IMG/VR virus record: IMGVR_UViG_3300031578_000229
Span: 1-30,881 of that record
Source: a virus
DNA: 30,881 nucleotides
Reading direction: 5' to 3' (one strand)
In this document: positions 1 to 7,365 of the stretch, in pieces
Layout of the letters: each line of letters starts with the position of its first letter
How positions within the stretch are numbered: position 1 is the stretch's first letter
Position numbers and translations under genes: made by a program
The notes under the pieces: model-generated
Database searches by the model: none
Seen by the model: the letters and a program-made list of their open reading frames with translations, nothing else
Told to the model about the DNA's origin: nothing

Positions 1-1
1 A

Positions 2-649
2 AAAATGAAGATTCAAATAATCAGGTACATATTTTTCATCGACTGATTTTAAAACTTCGATAAAAGTTTTATAATATTCAGCAGCACCGTGATATGTTAT
101 GCCTAAAAATTTCATATTTGATTTTATAGCATCAGGTAATTTATCCAAAACAAATAAACCACCATTCATTATTTTAGCATTTGGAAAAGCACTTTTAATA
201 TAATCCCACCATTTTATATAATATACTGCATATAAGGCGGGTGACATGTAAGGGAAAAGATTTGGTTCGTTGGCAATTTCAAATACAGGTTCTTCGTTAG
301 GATGATGTTTTACCCAACTAGCTGCAAGTGCTTTTATATTTGATAATCCCGAACTACCTTCATATTCACCTGTTTCATTAAGAAATTGTTCCATTAAAAT
401 ATTATGCTTGGTTTTATTACCTACATCATGTAGGTAACTAAGATGACCATTTTTAAAATACACACCTTCTATTTTAAAATGAAAATCCATTAAAGTTTTA
501 TAATTATCAATAGGATATTTATATGGGCCGTTTCTTGAGTTATCCACTTTACCAAAAGTAATGAAATCGGAAACACCGACACCCATTCCCATTCTACAGG
601 GTAATTTATTATTTCTCAATCTACCGTATGTTCTATAACGATTATCCAT
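2..649 (-). CDS. Glycoside hydrolase, clan GH-A-like (3' end outside window)
   Basis: The frame runs from ATG at 649 off the left edge, giving 216 visible residues. AGGAG at 660-656 sits 6 nt before the ATG and fixes the start. Residues 123-130 read FEIANEPN. The Asn-Glu-Pro at the end of a beta strand is the signature of the acid/base glutamate (Glu128) in clan-A TIM-barrel glycosidases. The strands GITYH (about 183-187) and LNLHF (212-216) fit later barrel strands. The nucleophile Glu would lie beyond the edge. There is no signal peptide or membrane segment. The gene follows the polymerase-like gene by 14 nt, so the two may be co-transcribed. In a phage, such an enzyme could degrade host surface polysaccharide as part of a virion depolymerase. 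That role, the substrate and the GH family are inferences; the fold assignment is fairly secure. Confidence 0.65.
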   Translation of the reverse strand, partial: MDNRYRTYGRLRNNKLPCRMGMGVGVSDFITFGKVDNSRNGPYKYPIDNYKTLMDFHFKIEGVYFKNGHLSYLHDVGNKTKHNILMEQFLNETGEYEGSSGLSNIKALAASWVKHHPNEEPVFEIANEPNLFPYMSPALYAVYYIKWWDYIKSAFPNAKIMNGGLFVLDKLPDAIKSNMKFLGITYHGAAEYYKTFIEVLKSVDEKYVPDYLNLHF

Positions 650-663
650 GTAAATCTCCTACG

Positions 664-2094
664 TTATAATGAAACCCCTGTCACTACACCATTTTCATTC
701 AATATTTCTTCAAATGTATCATACGTGAAATCAGCATCAGATTCCTTTACGACAATACAATCATGTACAGTAAAATAATCAATCTTATTTTTATTCATGG
801 TTGGGCATAATTTATTATAAATGATATTGGATTCTTTCCGCTGCAATTCATGGGCTAACGATTTATGATCACCTTTTTTAAAATGCGTTAATATTTTTGT
901 CAATAATGGAAATTCAATTTCCCAAATAGATTGCATTTTTTCATTGTATTTAACATTGTTCCTACCAAATACATGAGTGATCCATTCCTTTTTGATCTCA
1001 TCCCTTGTTTTTTCCTCAGAAAAATAAAAATCCATCCTATCTTGAAAAAACTCATACAAACCAGATTTTAAAATTATTTTATAACGCCCTAATTCATCTA
1101 TTGCTTCCCGGCTCATATCGGAGTATGATTTAAACCCAAAACTCTTGATAGTGGGGTTAAAACTATTTTTATAAATATGTTCACCGGAATAAGAATTGTT
1201 CCGATTTACATATTTATCCCTTACATCTTCAGCATTTGGAGTTATTTCAAAAGGGGACATGTAAAATTCATCTTCTCTATACTTACCCGATTCATCTAAT
1301 ATTTTATTTAAATAATTTTTAAATAATGTGTAAAGTAGTGCTGGTTGACAAGAAATAACATCCAATTGAACTAATTTTTCACCATTTTCTGAGATAAGGA
1401 AATTTTCACGGATATGCCTTGATATATTCGTGAAATTGGTATGTACCCGACCAAAACGATCCCTTGTCAAAAATAAAGAATGAACATCATCACCGTTGAT
1501 TCTTTCACATTTGTCCAATTCTAATCGAGCTTTTCTTTTACTGAGTCTTTTATTTTTAACTTCATTGTCTAAATATTCTTTAGCTCCCCTGATATCTACC
1601 TTAAAAGTTCTCATCATGTCATATAAGTGGCCTAATAGCTCATCATTTCTCATTTTACCAAATTTGTCATTTTGCCACTTCAACATTTTTTTAAGTAATG
1701 AAGGTTTAACAATTTCGTAATTGACAACCTTATCATCATTGTACCTTTTATGCAAACCATAACATTTACACTTACCATCAGTTTTATTTTTACCCACAAT
1801 ATAATAATTATCAGTATTGATAAATTTAAATTCAAGCAGATACTCAAGATAACGCTTATAGTGCTTACCTAACTCCATTCTTATGATTTTTGATGAAATA
1901 GGGACTTTTTTTAGGTTTTTGAATTTAGAAAAAGAATTTAGATAAATAATCTTGCTGGCAATAAATAAGAAATAATCAATATTATACTTAAAAGGAAAGT
2001 TAGGTGAGTTATACTTTAAACAACGTTCAAGCTCATCCTTGAATTTTTTAGGGAGTTTTATAATTGGCTTTATCTTGCTCTTATCAATATTCAT
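664..2094 (-). CDS. Single-subunit (family A-like) polymerase-related protein
   Basis: 476 aa. The C-terminal half carries an ordered set of motifs resembling family A DNA polymerases and T7-type RNA polymerases. GRVHTNFTNI at 215-224 is followed by a motif A-like strand LVQLDV with Asp245 and then QP (250-251). A motif B-like helix contains K368/K369 and FGRN (376-379). A Gln-rich helix HELQRKESN (415-423) follows. A motif C-like VHD (443-445) lies in a hydrophobic strand. The N-terminal 200 residues are basic and unrecognised, with two Cys near 109-111. No 3'-5' exonuclease domain is visible, and the protein is short for a replicative polymerase. I recall similar proteins from Bacteroidota mobile elements. 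Activity (DNA synthesis, priming, RNA synthesis or none) is unknown. An AATAATTTAAATTTC box lies at 2115-2101, just before the start, and no SD is seen. Confidence 0.55.
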   Translation of the reverse strand: MNIDKSKIKPIIKLPKKFKDELERCLKYNSPNFPFKYNIDYFLFIASKIIYLNSFSKFKNLKKVPISSKIIRMELGKHYKRYLEYLLEFKFINTDNYYIVGKNKTDGKCKCYGLHKRYNDDKVVNYEIVKPSLLKKMLKWQNDKFGKMRNDELLGHLYDMMRTFKVDIRGAKEYLDNEVKNKRLSKRKARLELDKCERINGDDVHSLFLTRDRFGRVHTNFTNISRHIRENFLISENGEKLVQLDVISCQPALLYTLFKNYLNKILDESGKYREDEFYMSPFEITPNAEDVRDKYVNRNNSYSGEHIYKNSFNPTIKSFGFKSYSDMSREAIDELGRYKIILKSGLYEFFQDRMDFYFSEEKTRDEIKKEWITHVFGRNNVKYNEKMQSIWEIEFPLLTKILTHFKKGDHKSLAHELQRKESNIIYNKLCPTMNKNKIDYFTVHDCIVVKESDADFTYDTFEEILNENGVVTGVSL

Positions 2095-2100
2095 TACAAA

Positions 2101-2115
2101 GAAATTTAAATTATT
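2101..2115 (-). promoter_or_regulatory. Early-class promoter-like box
   Basis: The minus strand reads AATAATTTAAATTTC, 6 nt before the ATG at 2094. It is a two-mismatch relative of the AATAATTTATATTTT box found before the helicase, nuclease and exonuclease genes. There is no SD between box and start. Confidence 0.35.
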
Positions 2116-2258
2116 TAATTCAGAAAGTAGGTTTTTTTATTTTTCTTTTTCTCTTTTCGGTTTGGGTTCCTAAGAATTTGGGAATAGGGAATACCATTTA
2201 TGTTTTCCCTTTTTGGATTGGATATAAACTCTATTAAATATATCTTTTATTATAAATT

Positions 2259-3059
2259 ATGCTAAATAAAGACAAAATCATAGAATCCCTGAAACAGGGG
2301 AAACCCAGAAACATTAAAATTTCTAACAAAATAACCAAAGATGCTTTGATTGAAAGTTTGTTGGAATACGAAAGCACCGATGCGCCAAGTGTGATTGACC
2401 TTGAAAAGGAAGTACGGGAAGGCGGTGTAGGAACTTTACCAACCATCAAAAAGGAAGAAGGTTCGGATAACAAGTCGTTTCAGATTAAAATGGGGAAAAA
2501 CAATAAAGACGAGAAAAAAACCAAGACACCTATCAAATTTGCAACTGATTTGGGCATGAAAACAATTATATTTGATGAAAATTTCATGGGTATAGATGAG
2601 CAGGGAAAAGCTTCAATCTCAGATATGTTCAAGGAAGAAGAAGTAAATCTGATTTTAAAGTCCCCCATTGCTAAATGGAGAATGGTTGAAATCAGACCAA
2701 TTTATTGCATTGAAAAATATTTAATGACCGGAACTACAGGGAACCGCATTACTTGTTATAATCCCAAACTAAATAAATTTAAATCACCCAACCTAAAGGG
2801 TTTCGTAAATGCACTTTATGAAAGAATGGATGACAAGGGAAAAGAACCAGTTGAATTAGAAGGGAAAAAATTGAAAAGTGGTAAAACTATTAAATATAAA
2901 TTCATCCCAATAGAATCTACCATTGATAATTTGGAAATAGGAGTTATGCAGGTAGCCAGAAATAAATACGCCATTGCTTTACAAAAACCCAACCAAGAAC
3001 ATCCTTACTTGTTCAATATGACACCAGACGTGCTTAACTTTTTCTTCAAAGATAGATAA
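2259..3059 (+). CDS. Conserved-looking hypothetical protein, 266 aa
   Basis: I do not recognise a family. The first 40 residues look like a short helical domain (LNKDKIIESLKQ...). A Lys/Glu-rich linker spans about residues 60-90. A mixed alpha/beta domain of about 170 residues follows and ends in a hydrophobic FFF stretch. It has no cysteine cluster, membrane segment or signal peptide. The start at 2259 directly follows AT-rich DNA (TATAAATT at 2251-2258) without an SD. Its TAA overlaps the next ATG by one base (TAATG at 3057-3061). This indicates translational coupling to the SWIM protein and a shared operon leading to the helicase. A replication or recombination accessory role is inferred from position only. 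Confidence 0.6.
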   Translation: MLNKDKIIESLKQGKPRNIKISNKITKDALIESLLEYESTDAPSVIDLEKEVREGGVGTLPTIKKEEGSDNKSFQIKMGKNNKDEKKTKTPIKFATDLGMKTIIFDENFMGIDEQGKASISDMFKEEEVNLILKSPIAKWRMVEIRPIYCIEKYLMTGTTGNRITCYNPKLNKFKSPNLKGFVNALYERMDDKGKEPVELEGKKLKSGKTIKYKFIPIESTIDNLEIGVMQVARNKYAIALQKPNQEHPYLFNMTPDVLNFFFKDR

Positions 3060-4126
3060 TGATAAATATTAAACGATTAATTATTAATGCAGAGAAAATG
3101 TATCCCTTATTAGAGGATTCTTTCCCTTCATTGAAAAGCTCATCTGATGCAGCAAGAAAATCCCGTGCTTCTTCCATAACTGTTTTTTATCAAGGATTGG
3201 ATCAAGCCCCGGATGGACACGCCAGAACTAATTGGAAGGTGCCAAGTCAGTCATCAAGAAAAAACGTTGGTAAGAAAGGTAATGATTATTTAGTTGTTGT
3301 TGAAATTAAAGTTAACTTGAACGGTGGTTTGTTTACCATCGCAAAAGAAAAATGGAACATGAAACGTTTTGCGGAAGTTTTTGCCACAAGTGATGTTAGA
3401 GTTCATTGTACATGTCCAGATTTTTATTATGGTGGTGCCAAATATAATTTAGGCCCATCGGGCGGTCATAAAGGTAATTTAGCTTTAAACAAAAACAGTG
3501 GTTATGCTGGCGAACCAACCAGCGTTGGAAATAATTTAGCACCGGATGTACGAGATCCAGAAAGAAAGCATGTGTTATGCAAACATTTGATAGCAGTTGC
3601 TACTTGGTTTCCGGGTAACGCAAGTAAAATAATGTCTGATGCTAAAAAATACAATATTGAAATTGAAGTCACTGATAAAGCAACAAAAGATGCAGAAGAT
3701 GGAACCCCTGAATTGGAAAAAGATAAAAATTTAGTCGAGGTCTCTGATGAATTGAAAAAAGCTATTATCGACCCGTTGATTAGTGCTGCTGAAGAATTAG
3801 ATAAGAATCAGGAAAATCTTGGCGCAGAAGATATTGTAGATGAGGAAAACATATCAACCGAACATGAAATCGAAGATGTTCCCGCTGAAGAAACCGAAGA
3901 AGTCATTGAGGACGAAAACATTGAAGCCGAAGAAGTGGAACCGGAAGATGAAACCGAGGATATAATCAGCGATAGAAATGAAACCGTCATAGAAAAAGAA
4001 GACGAAACAGGGGATATCATTGAAGATGAAAATATAGAACGTGACGAAAAAAAGAAACTGGAAAAGGACAAAGATTCGGAAGATTCTAAAGTTTCTGATG
4101 ATCCAGAGGAATTATTAGGCCGATAA
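3059..4126 (+). CDS. SWIM zinc-finger protein with acidic C-terminal tail
   Basis: 355 aa. A SWIM-type zinc motif (CxC...CxH) is visible: Cys117 and Cys119 in CTCPDF, then Cys174 and His176 in CKHL. The Gly/Asn-rich loop between the pairs is about 54 residues, long for a SWIM finger. SWIM fingers bind DNA or protein partners, for example in Rad51-paralogue cofactors and transposases. From about residue 200 the protein becomes a strongly acidic, low-complexity tail with repeated EDENIE-like units. The start codon overlaps the stop of the preceding gene, and the UvsW-like helicase follows after a 48-nt gap that contains its own promoter-like box. A recombination or helicase-loading role is inferred from domain and neighbourhood. 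The acidic tail could mimic DNA or recruit a basic partner. Confidence 0.6.
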   Translation: MINIKRLIINAEKMYPLLEDSFPSLKSSSDAARKSRASSITVFYQGLDQAPDGHARTNWKVPSQSSRKNVGKKGNDYLVVVEIKVNLNGGLFTIAKEKWNMKRFAEVFATSDVRVHCTCPDFYYGGAKYNLGPSGGHKGNLALNKNSGYAGEPTSVGNNLAPDVRDPERKHVLCKHLIAVATWFPGNASKIMSDAKKYNIEIEVTDKATKDAEDGTPELEKDKNLVEVSDELKKAIIDPLISAAEELDKNQENLGAEDIVDEENISTEHEIEDVPAEETEEVIEDENIEAEEVEPEDETEDIISDRNETVIEKEDETGDIIEDENIERDEKKKLEKDKDSEDSKVSDDPEELLGR

Positions 4127-4154
4127 TTTCACAAAAACGATTGATTTAACCTGC

Positions 4155-4169
4155 TATAATTTATATTTT
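4155..4169 (+). promoter_or_regulatory. Early-class promoter-like box before helicase gene
   Basis: TATAATTTATATTTT ends 5 nt before the ATG at 4175. If its 5' TATAAT acts as a -10 box, the transcript would begin only about 8 nt before the start codon. No SD is present. Confidence 0.45.
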
Positions 4170-4174
4170 AAATT

Positions 4175-6070
4175 ATGGATGCGTCAGTTATTTTCGACCA
4201 ATATAATGAAAATGATAGTTTAGTTGTCATAAATGCTATTGATAAGCAAAGTGAGAACGAACTACTTGCTTTCCTTTACAGAAAACTAACATATGAAAAT
4301 ACAAAGGTTAAATACGCATGGGAATTCAAACAGGGCTTCCATGATGGTAATGAACATGTATTTAACCAAAGAAAGCGCACCATCCCTATTGGGTTAATAC
4401 CTAAAACCGTTAATTACTTAAGGGACTCATACCCACAAGTTAAAGTTGGAGTTTCTGATAAAATACGAAAAATATTTTCAAACCCAAATGGGGAAGTAGG
4501 ATTAACACAAGAAGTAATAAAGAAATATTGTGATAAATTAAAATTGTTTCATGGTGTAAAAAAGGTAAAGATAACTCCATACGACCATCAAATAAGAACC
4601 ATCGAGAGAGGTCTTAACGGTAGGCGCATATCTTTAATGGCTTGCACTTCTTCTGGTAAATCACTTACCATAATGGTTATGGCAAGATATTTAATGGAGG
4701 ATGAAAAAAGAAAGGTACTGATTATCACCCCTTCCTCTGGATTGGTAAAACAATTATTCAATGATTTTTCAATTGATTATAGTTGGAAGGAAGCAAAGGA
4801 TCATTGCACTTTAGTTTACAGCGCATCCAAGGATAAATTAACAGCAAAACAAAAAAGACAATTGGAAGAGTTGAATCTTGGTGAAGAAACGATGCACAAG
4901 GAAATTACCATCTCTACATGGCAAAGCCTTCAACATAAACGTGCTAAGGAATGCCCTGATTGTAAAAAAATAAGGGTGAAAAAAAACAGGCCAAAAAATT
5001 GTCCTAACTGTAAAGACATTAGAGCAAAGGCAAAGAAATTTTTTAATTCCTTTACTGCCATAATGGTTGATGAAGCTCACAGTGTACGTGGGGAAATTTT
5101 AAGGGATGTGTTAGGTCAATGTCATAATGCAACTGATTTTAAAATAGGATTATCAGGTACGCTACCGGATGAAGGTATAGAATCGGCATGGATTGAAGGT
5201 GCGCTTGGTAGGAAAGAAGAAGTAGTGCGACTACATGAATTAATCACATTAGGTCTATTACCACCTATGGAAATTCATGGTATAAAAATACCCTATAATA
5301 AGGAAATAAGACCTTTTATCTGTAGACAAAAATTTGACCCTGAATATTATCTACTTACCAACAATGGGAGTAGGAAAAAAGTCATTGATATATTGATCAA
5401 TGCAAAGAAATTAGGCACTAACCAAAACTCTTTACTTCTCTTTAAAAAAATCGATACCCTTAACCAAATGCATGAGTACTTAAAAAAAGAACACCCCGAA
5501 TTTAAATACCATGTTATTACAGGAATAGTCCCTGTTGCAAAAAGAGAAGAAATGCGGGTTGACTTGCGAGAGTCGGGAAGAATAATATTAGCAACGTATG
5601 GAACGATGAGACAGGGGGTTAATATTGAACTTCTCCATAATTTAGTATTTGTCGAATATGCAAAGTCAATGTATTACATCGTACAGGCAATGGGAAGAAT
5701 TGCTAGAGCACATCCCGATAAGGCAATGTCTACTGTATTTGATATATATGATGATTGTAGTTATATGACAAAGCCAAGGGCTGGTAATTTTCCCACGTTA
5801 ATGGAGAATTATTCTGTTCAACATTGGAACACAAGAAACACGTATTACATAGACCAGAGGCTTCCGGTAACAGAATTTTCACTTGAAGGAATATACGAAG
5901 CTAGTGTTAACCCCGATGACTTGGAAAATCGAAAAAAAGTGAAAAAGGAAGAAGCACTTGAAAAGGCTAAAAAGAAAAAGGCCAAAGGTAAAAAGAAAAA
6001 GACACCTACAAATACAAATACAAATACAAAGAAAGTTACTTTAGCGCAACAGACTCAATTCGACTTATAA
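4175..6070 (+). CDS. uvsW: UvsW-like superfamily 2 DNA helicase with zinc-ribbon insertion
   Basis: 631 aa (T4 UvsW is about 500). Superfamily 2 motifs occur in order: a Q-like YDHQ (136-139), Walker A CTSSGKS (157-163), ITPSSGLV (184-191), DEAH (299-302) and SGTLPD (327-332). In the second domain come LLFKKIDTL (421-429), ATYGTMRQGVN (473-483) and the arginine-finger motif QAMGRIAR (504-511). In T4, UvsW remodels forks and R-loops and shifts replication to the recombination-dependent mode; the same role is expected here. Between motifs Ib and II lies an added segment with Cys260/263 and Cys276/279, a likely zinc ribbon that I do not know from T4 UvsW. The last 45 residues form a Lys-rich tail with an NTNTNT run, a probable nucleic-acid contact. 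Translation starts without an SD. Confidence 0.85.
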   Translation: MDASVIFDQYNENDSLVVINAIDKQSENELLAFLYRKLTYENTKVKYAWEFKQGFHDGNEHVFNQRKRTIPIGLIPKTVNYLRDSYPQVKVGVSDKIRKIFSNPNGEVGLTQEVIKKYCDKLKLFHGVKKVKITPYDHQIRTIERGLNGRRISLMACTSSGKSLTIMVMARYLMEDEKRKVLIITPSSGLVKQLFNDFSIDYSWKEAKDHCTLVYSASKDKLTAKQKRQLEELNLGEETMHKEITISTWQSLQHKRAKECPDCKKIRVKKNRPKNCPNCKDIRAKAKKFFNSFTAIMVDEAHSVRGEILRDVLGQCHNATDFKIGLSGTLPDEGIESAWIEGALGRKEEVVRLHELITLGLLPPMEIHGIKIPYNKEIRPFICRQKFDPEYYLLTNNGSRKKVIDILINAKKLGTNQNSLLLFKKIDTLNQMHEYLKKEHPEFKYHVITGIVPVAKREEMRVDLRESGRIILATYGTMRQGVNIELLHNLVFVEYAKSMYYIVQAMGRIARAHPDKAMSTVFDIYDDCSYMTKPRAGNFPTLMENYSVQHWNTRNTYYIDQRLPVTEFSLEGIYEASVNPDDLENRKKVKKEEALEKAKKKKAKGKKKKTPTNTNTNTKKVTLAQQTQFDL

Positions 6071-6091
6071 TTAGTAGCCTTCGAAGCCTTA

Positions 6092-6256
6092 TTACCCCAA
6101 TATAGCTGTCTGGTTATCAGCAACTTTATGTTGTTCGTTGATAATATTTATTTTTCTTGGATTTAACGTATTGATATTTTGTTTTTTTAATTTAGCCTTA
6201 GCAAGTTTTAATGTATCCATTACGTCTTTGTCTTGTTTAGTTGAAAAACCATCCAT
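6092..6256 (-). CDS. Small hypothetical protein, 54 aa
   Basis: ATG at 6256 is preceded by GAGGT with a 5-nt spacing. A TATAAACT late box lies upstream at 6291-6284, so this short frame has both transcription and translation signals. The product is mostly charged and helical in the N-terminal half (residues 1-26, Lys/Asp rich). It has no cysteines, membrane segment or recognisable motif. It converges on the helicase gene, with 21 nt between the two stop codons. The signals support a real late gene; its function is unknown. Confidence 0.6.
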   Translation of the reverse strand: MDGFSTKQDKDVMDTLKLAKAKLKKQNINTLNPRKINIINEQHKVADNQTAILG

Positions 6257-6283
6257 AATAACCTCAATTGAATTTATATAATG

Positions 6284-6291
6284 AGTTTATA
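6284..6291 (-). promoter_or_regulatory. Late promoter box TATAAACT
   Basis: Exact TATAAACT on the minus strand, 27 nt before the ATG at 6256, leaving room for the GAGGT ribosome site. It differs from T4's late box TATAAATA only in the last two bases. Confidence 0.55.
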
Positions 6292-6303
6292 CACGTTAAT
6301 AAA

Positions 6304-6573
6304 TTATTTTATAAATTTATCCAATTTCTCTTTCCTAATTGTTGCAATTTTAGTTATTACGTCATTAACGCCAAGGGATATGTATAAATAATCTTCATTA
6401 TATAATAAACCAGTTGCAAAATTAACACGATTCAACGAACGCCTATATGTCTTAGTTTCTTTTACTTTCTCCCAATCAATAGAACTACCATGCTTTGTTC
6501 CATCATATAAATTCTCATCATAATCTATTTTTTCTATGTTTGTAATGTTATAACACACTATTATAAATATCAA
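6304..6573 (-). pseudogene. Probable remnant of a glycosidase/phosphorylase-like protein
   Basis: An open frame of 89 codons with no convincing start: the 5' codon is TTG and there is no SD. The last 45 residues (NRVNFATGLL...YISLGVND...) resemble the C-terminal blades of GH130-like or DUF377-type five-bladed propellers, where a 'FxxGL...d.l.iSyGvnD' pattern is typical. The rest of such a propeller is missing. A separate ATG at 6606 opens an 18-codon frame (MKIDSLIHPK...) that runs into this one in another phase. That pattern could be the join left by an internal deletion with frameshift. No promoter box lies upstream. It may instead be a short functional gene. The family resemblance is from memory and is moderate at best. 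Confidence 0.35.
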
Positions 6574-6628
6574 CTTTAGGATGTATCAAGCTATCTATTT
6601 TCATAACAATATTTAGTTATCGTTCATT

Positions 6629-6643
6629 AATAGTTTATATTTT
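6629..6643 (+). promoter_or_regulatory. Early-class promoter-like box before RuvC-like gene
   Basis: AATAGTTTATATTTT, one base from the consensus AATAATTTATATTTT, ends 10 nt before the ATG at 6654. An AAAGGAT sequence lies between, unusually close to the start codon. Confidence 0.4.
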
Positions 6644-6653
6644 ATGAAAGGAT

Positions 6654-7325
6654 ATGCAAATAGCTGGAATAGACCCCTCAATCGACTCTTCGGGAAAATG
6701 TATAATGACACTGGATGATAACTACGAAGTTATCAAAATTAAATTCCATGGTTACAACAAGGTGAAAAAACGTTGTATTAAGGGAGAAAACTTTGAAGTT
6801 TTCCACGTAGGTACTAATTATTCAAAGTTGAATTTATTTGAAAGACAAAATTTGGGATATGAAGTTATACACAAATGCATGCATAATGTCAAATATGTCG
6901 CATTTGAAGGGTATTCTTATTCTTCATCTGCCACTCGTGCTATTTTCCAGTTAGGGGAATACATTGGTGGGATGAAAAAAATGTTTTATGAGCAGGGGAA
7001 AGGAATAATGATTTACGCTCCCCGGATGGTAAAACGGTTCGCTACAGGCGATGGTAATGCGGAAAAGGTAACCATGTGTGAGATGTTTAAAAAAGAATTT
7101 CCCCATTTATACCCGGAAGGCTTCAAAGATTTACGCCAATACGAAGAACCCCATTCTGATATGTGTGATGCGTTCTGGATGGCAGAAACACTAAGAAACC
7201 ATATAATTTATGAACACTTGGGTGCGGGGTATTTGGATGAGGGGACGGTTGCTTTTTTGGAACAACAATCTGATAAAAAATCCACATCGATAGTTGAAAC
7301 AAAATTGATTAAAAAATCTGTGTAA
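6654..7325 (+). CDS. RuvC-like Holliday-junction resolvase
   Basis: 223 aa with an RNase H-fold nuclease pattern. The first strand is IAGIDPSIDSSG with Asp7. VAFEGYSYSS (82-91) carries Glu85. KRFATGDGNAEK (127-138) matches the conserved lysine-rich segment of RuvC. SDMCDAFWMAE (168-178) supplies Asp169 and Asp172. All four acidic metal ligands are therefore present. RuvC cuts four-way DNA junctions as a dimer. In a T4-type phage this would clear branched DNA before packaging, the job of endonuclease VII (gp49) in T4. The gene is followed 40 nt later by the 5' nuclease, which has its own box. The final 30 residues are a variable tail. Close relatives among phage nucleases cannot be separated by eye. 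Confidence 0.8.
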   Translation: MQIAGIDPSIDSSGKCIMTLDDNYEVIKIKFHGYNKVKKRCIKGENFEVFHVGTNYSKLNLFERQNLGYEVIHKCMHNVKYVAFEGYSYSSSATRAIFQLGEYIGGMKKMFYEQGKGIMIYAPRMVKRFATGDGNAEKVTMCEMFKKEFPHLYPEGFKDLRQYEEPHSDMCDAFWMAETLRNHIIYEHLGAGYLDEGTVAFLEQQSDKKSTSIVETKLIKKSV

Positions 7326-7346
7326 TGAAAACCCCTTTATTTCAAA

Positions 7347-7361
7347 AATAATTTATATTTT
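7347..7361 (+). promoter_or_regulatory. Early-class promoter-like box before 5' nuclease gene
   Basis: Exact AATAATTTATATTTT ends 4 nt before the ATG at 7366. No SD lies between box and start codon. Confidence 0.45.
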
Positions 7362-7365
7362 TACC

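Noticed and set aside
2186-2214. Hairpin AGGGAA...TTCCCT followed by TTTT in the divergent region 2095-2258
   Set aside because: Only a 6-bp stem with a 13-nt loop, 45 nt before a start codon; too weak to call a terminator or attenuator.
6079-6086. Palindrome CTTCGAAG between the convergent helicase and 54-aa genes
   Set aside because: Too short, with no loop and no T run; the flanking bases do not extend the pairing into a terminator.
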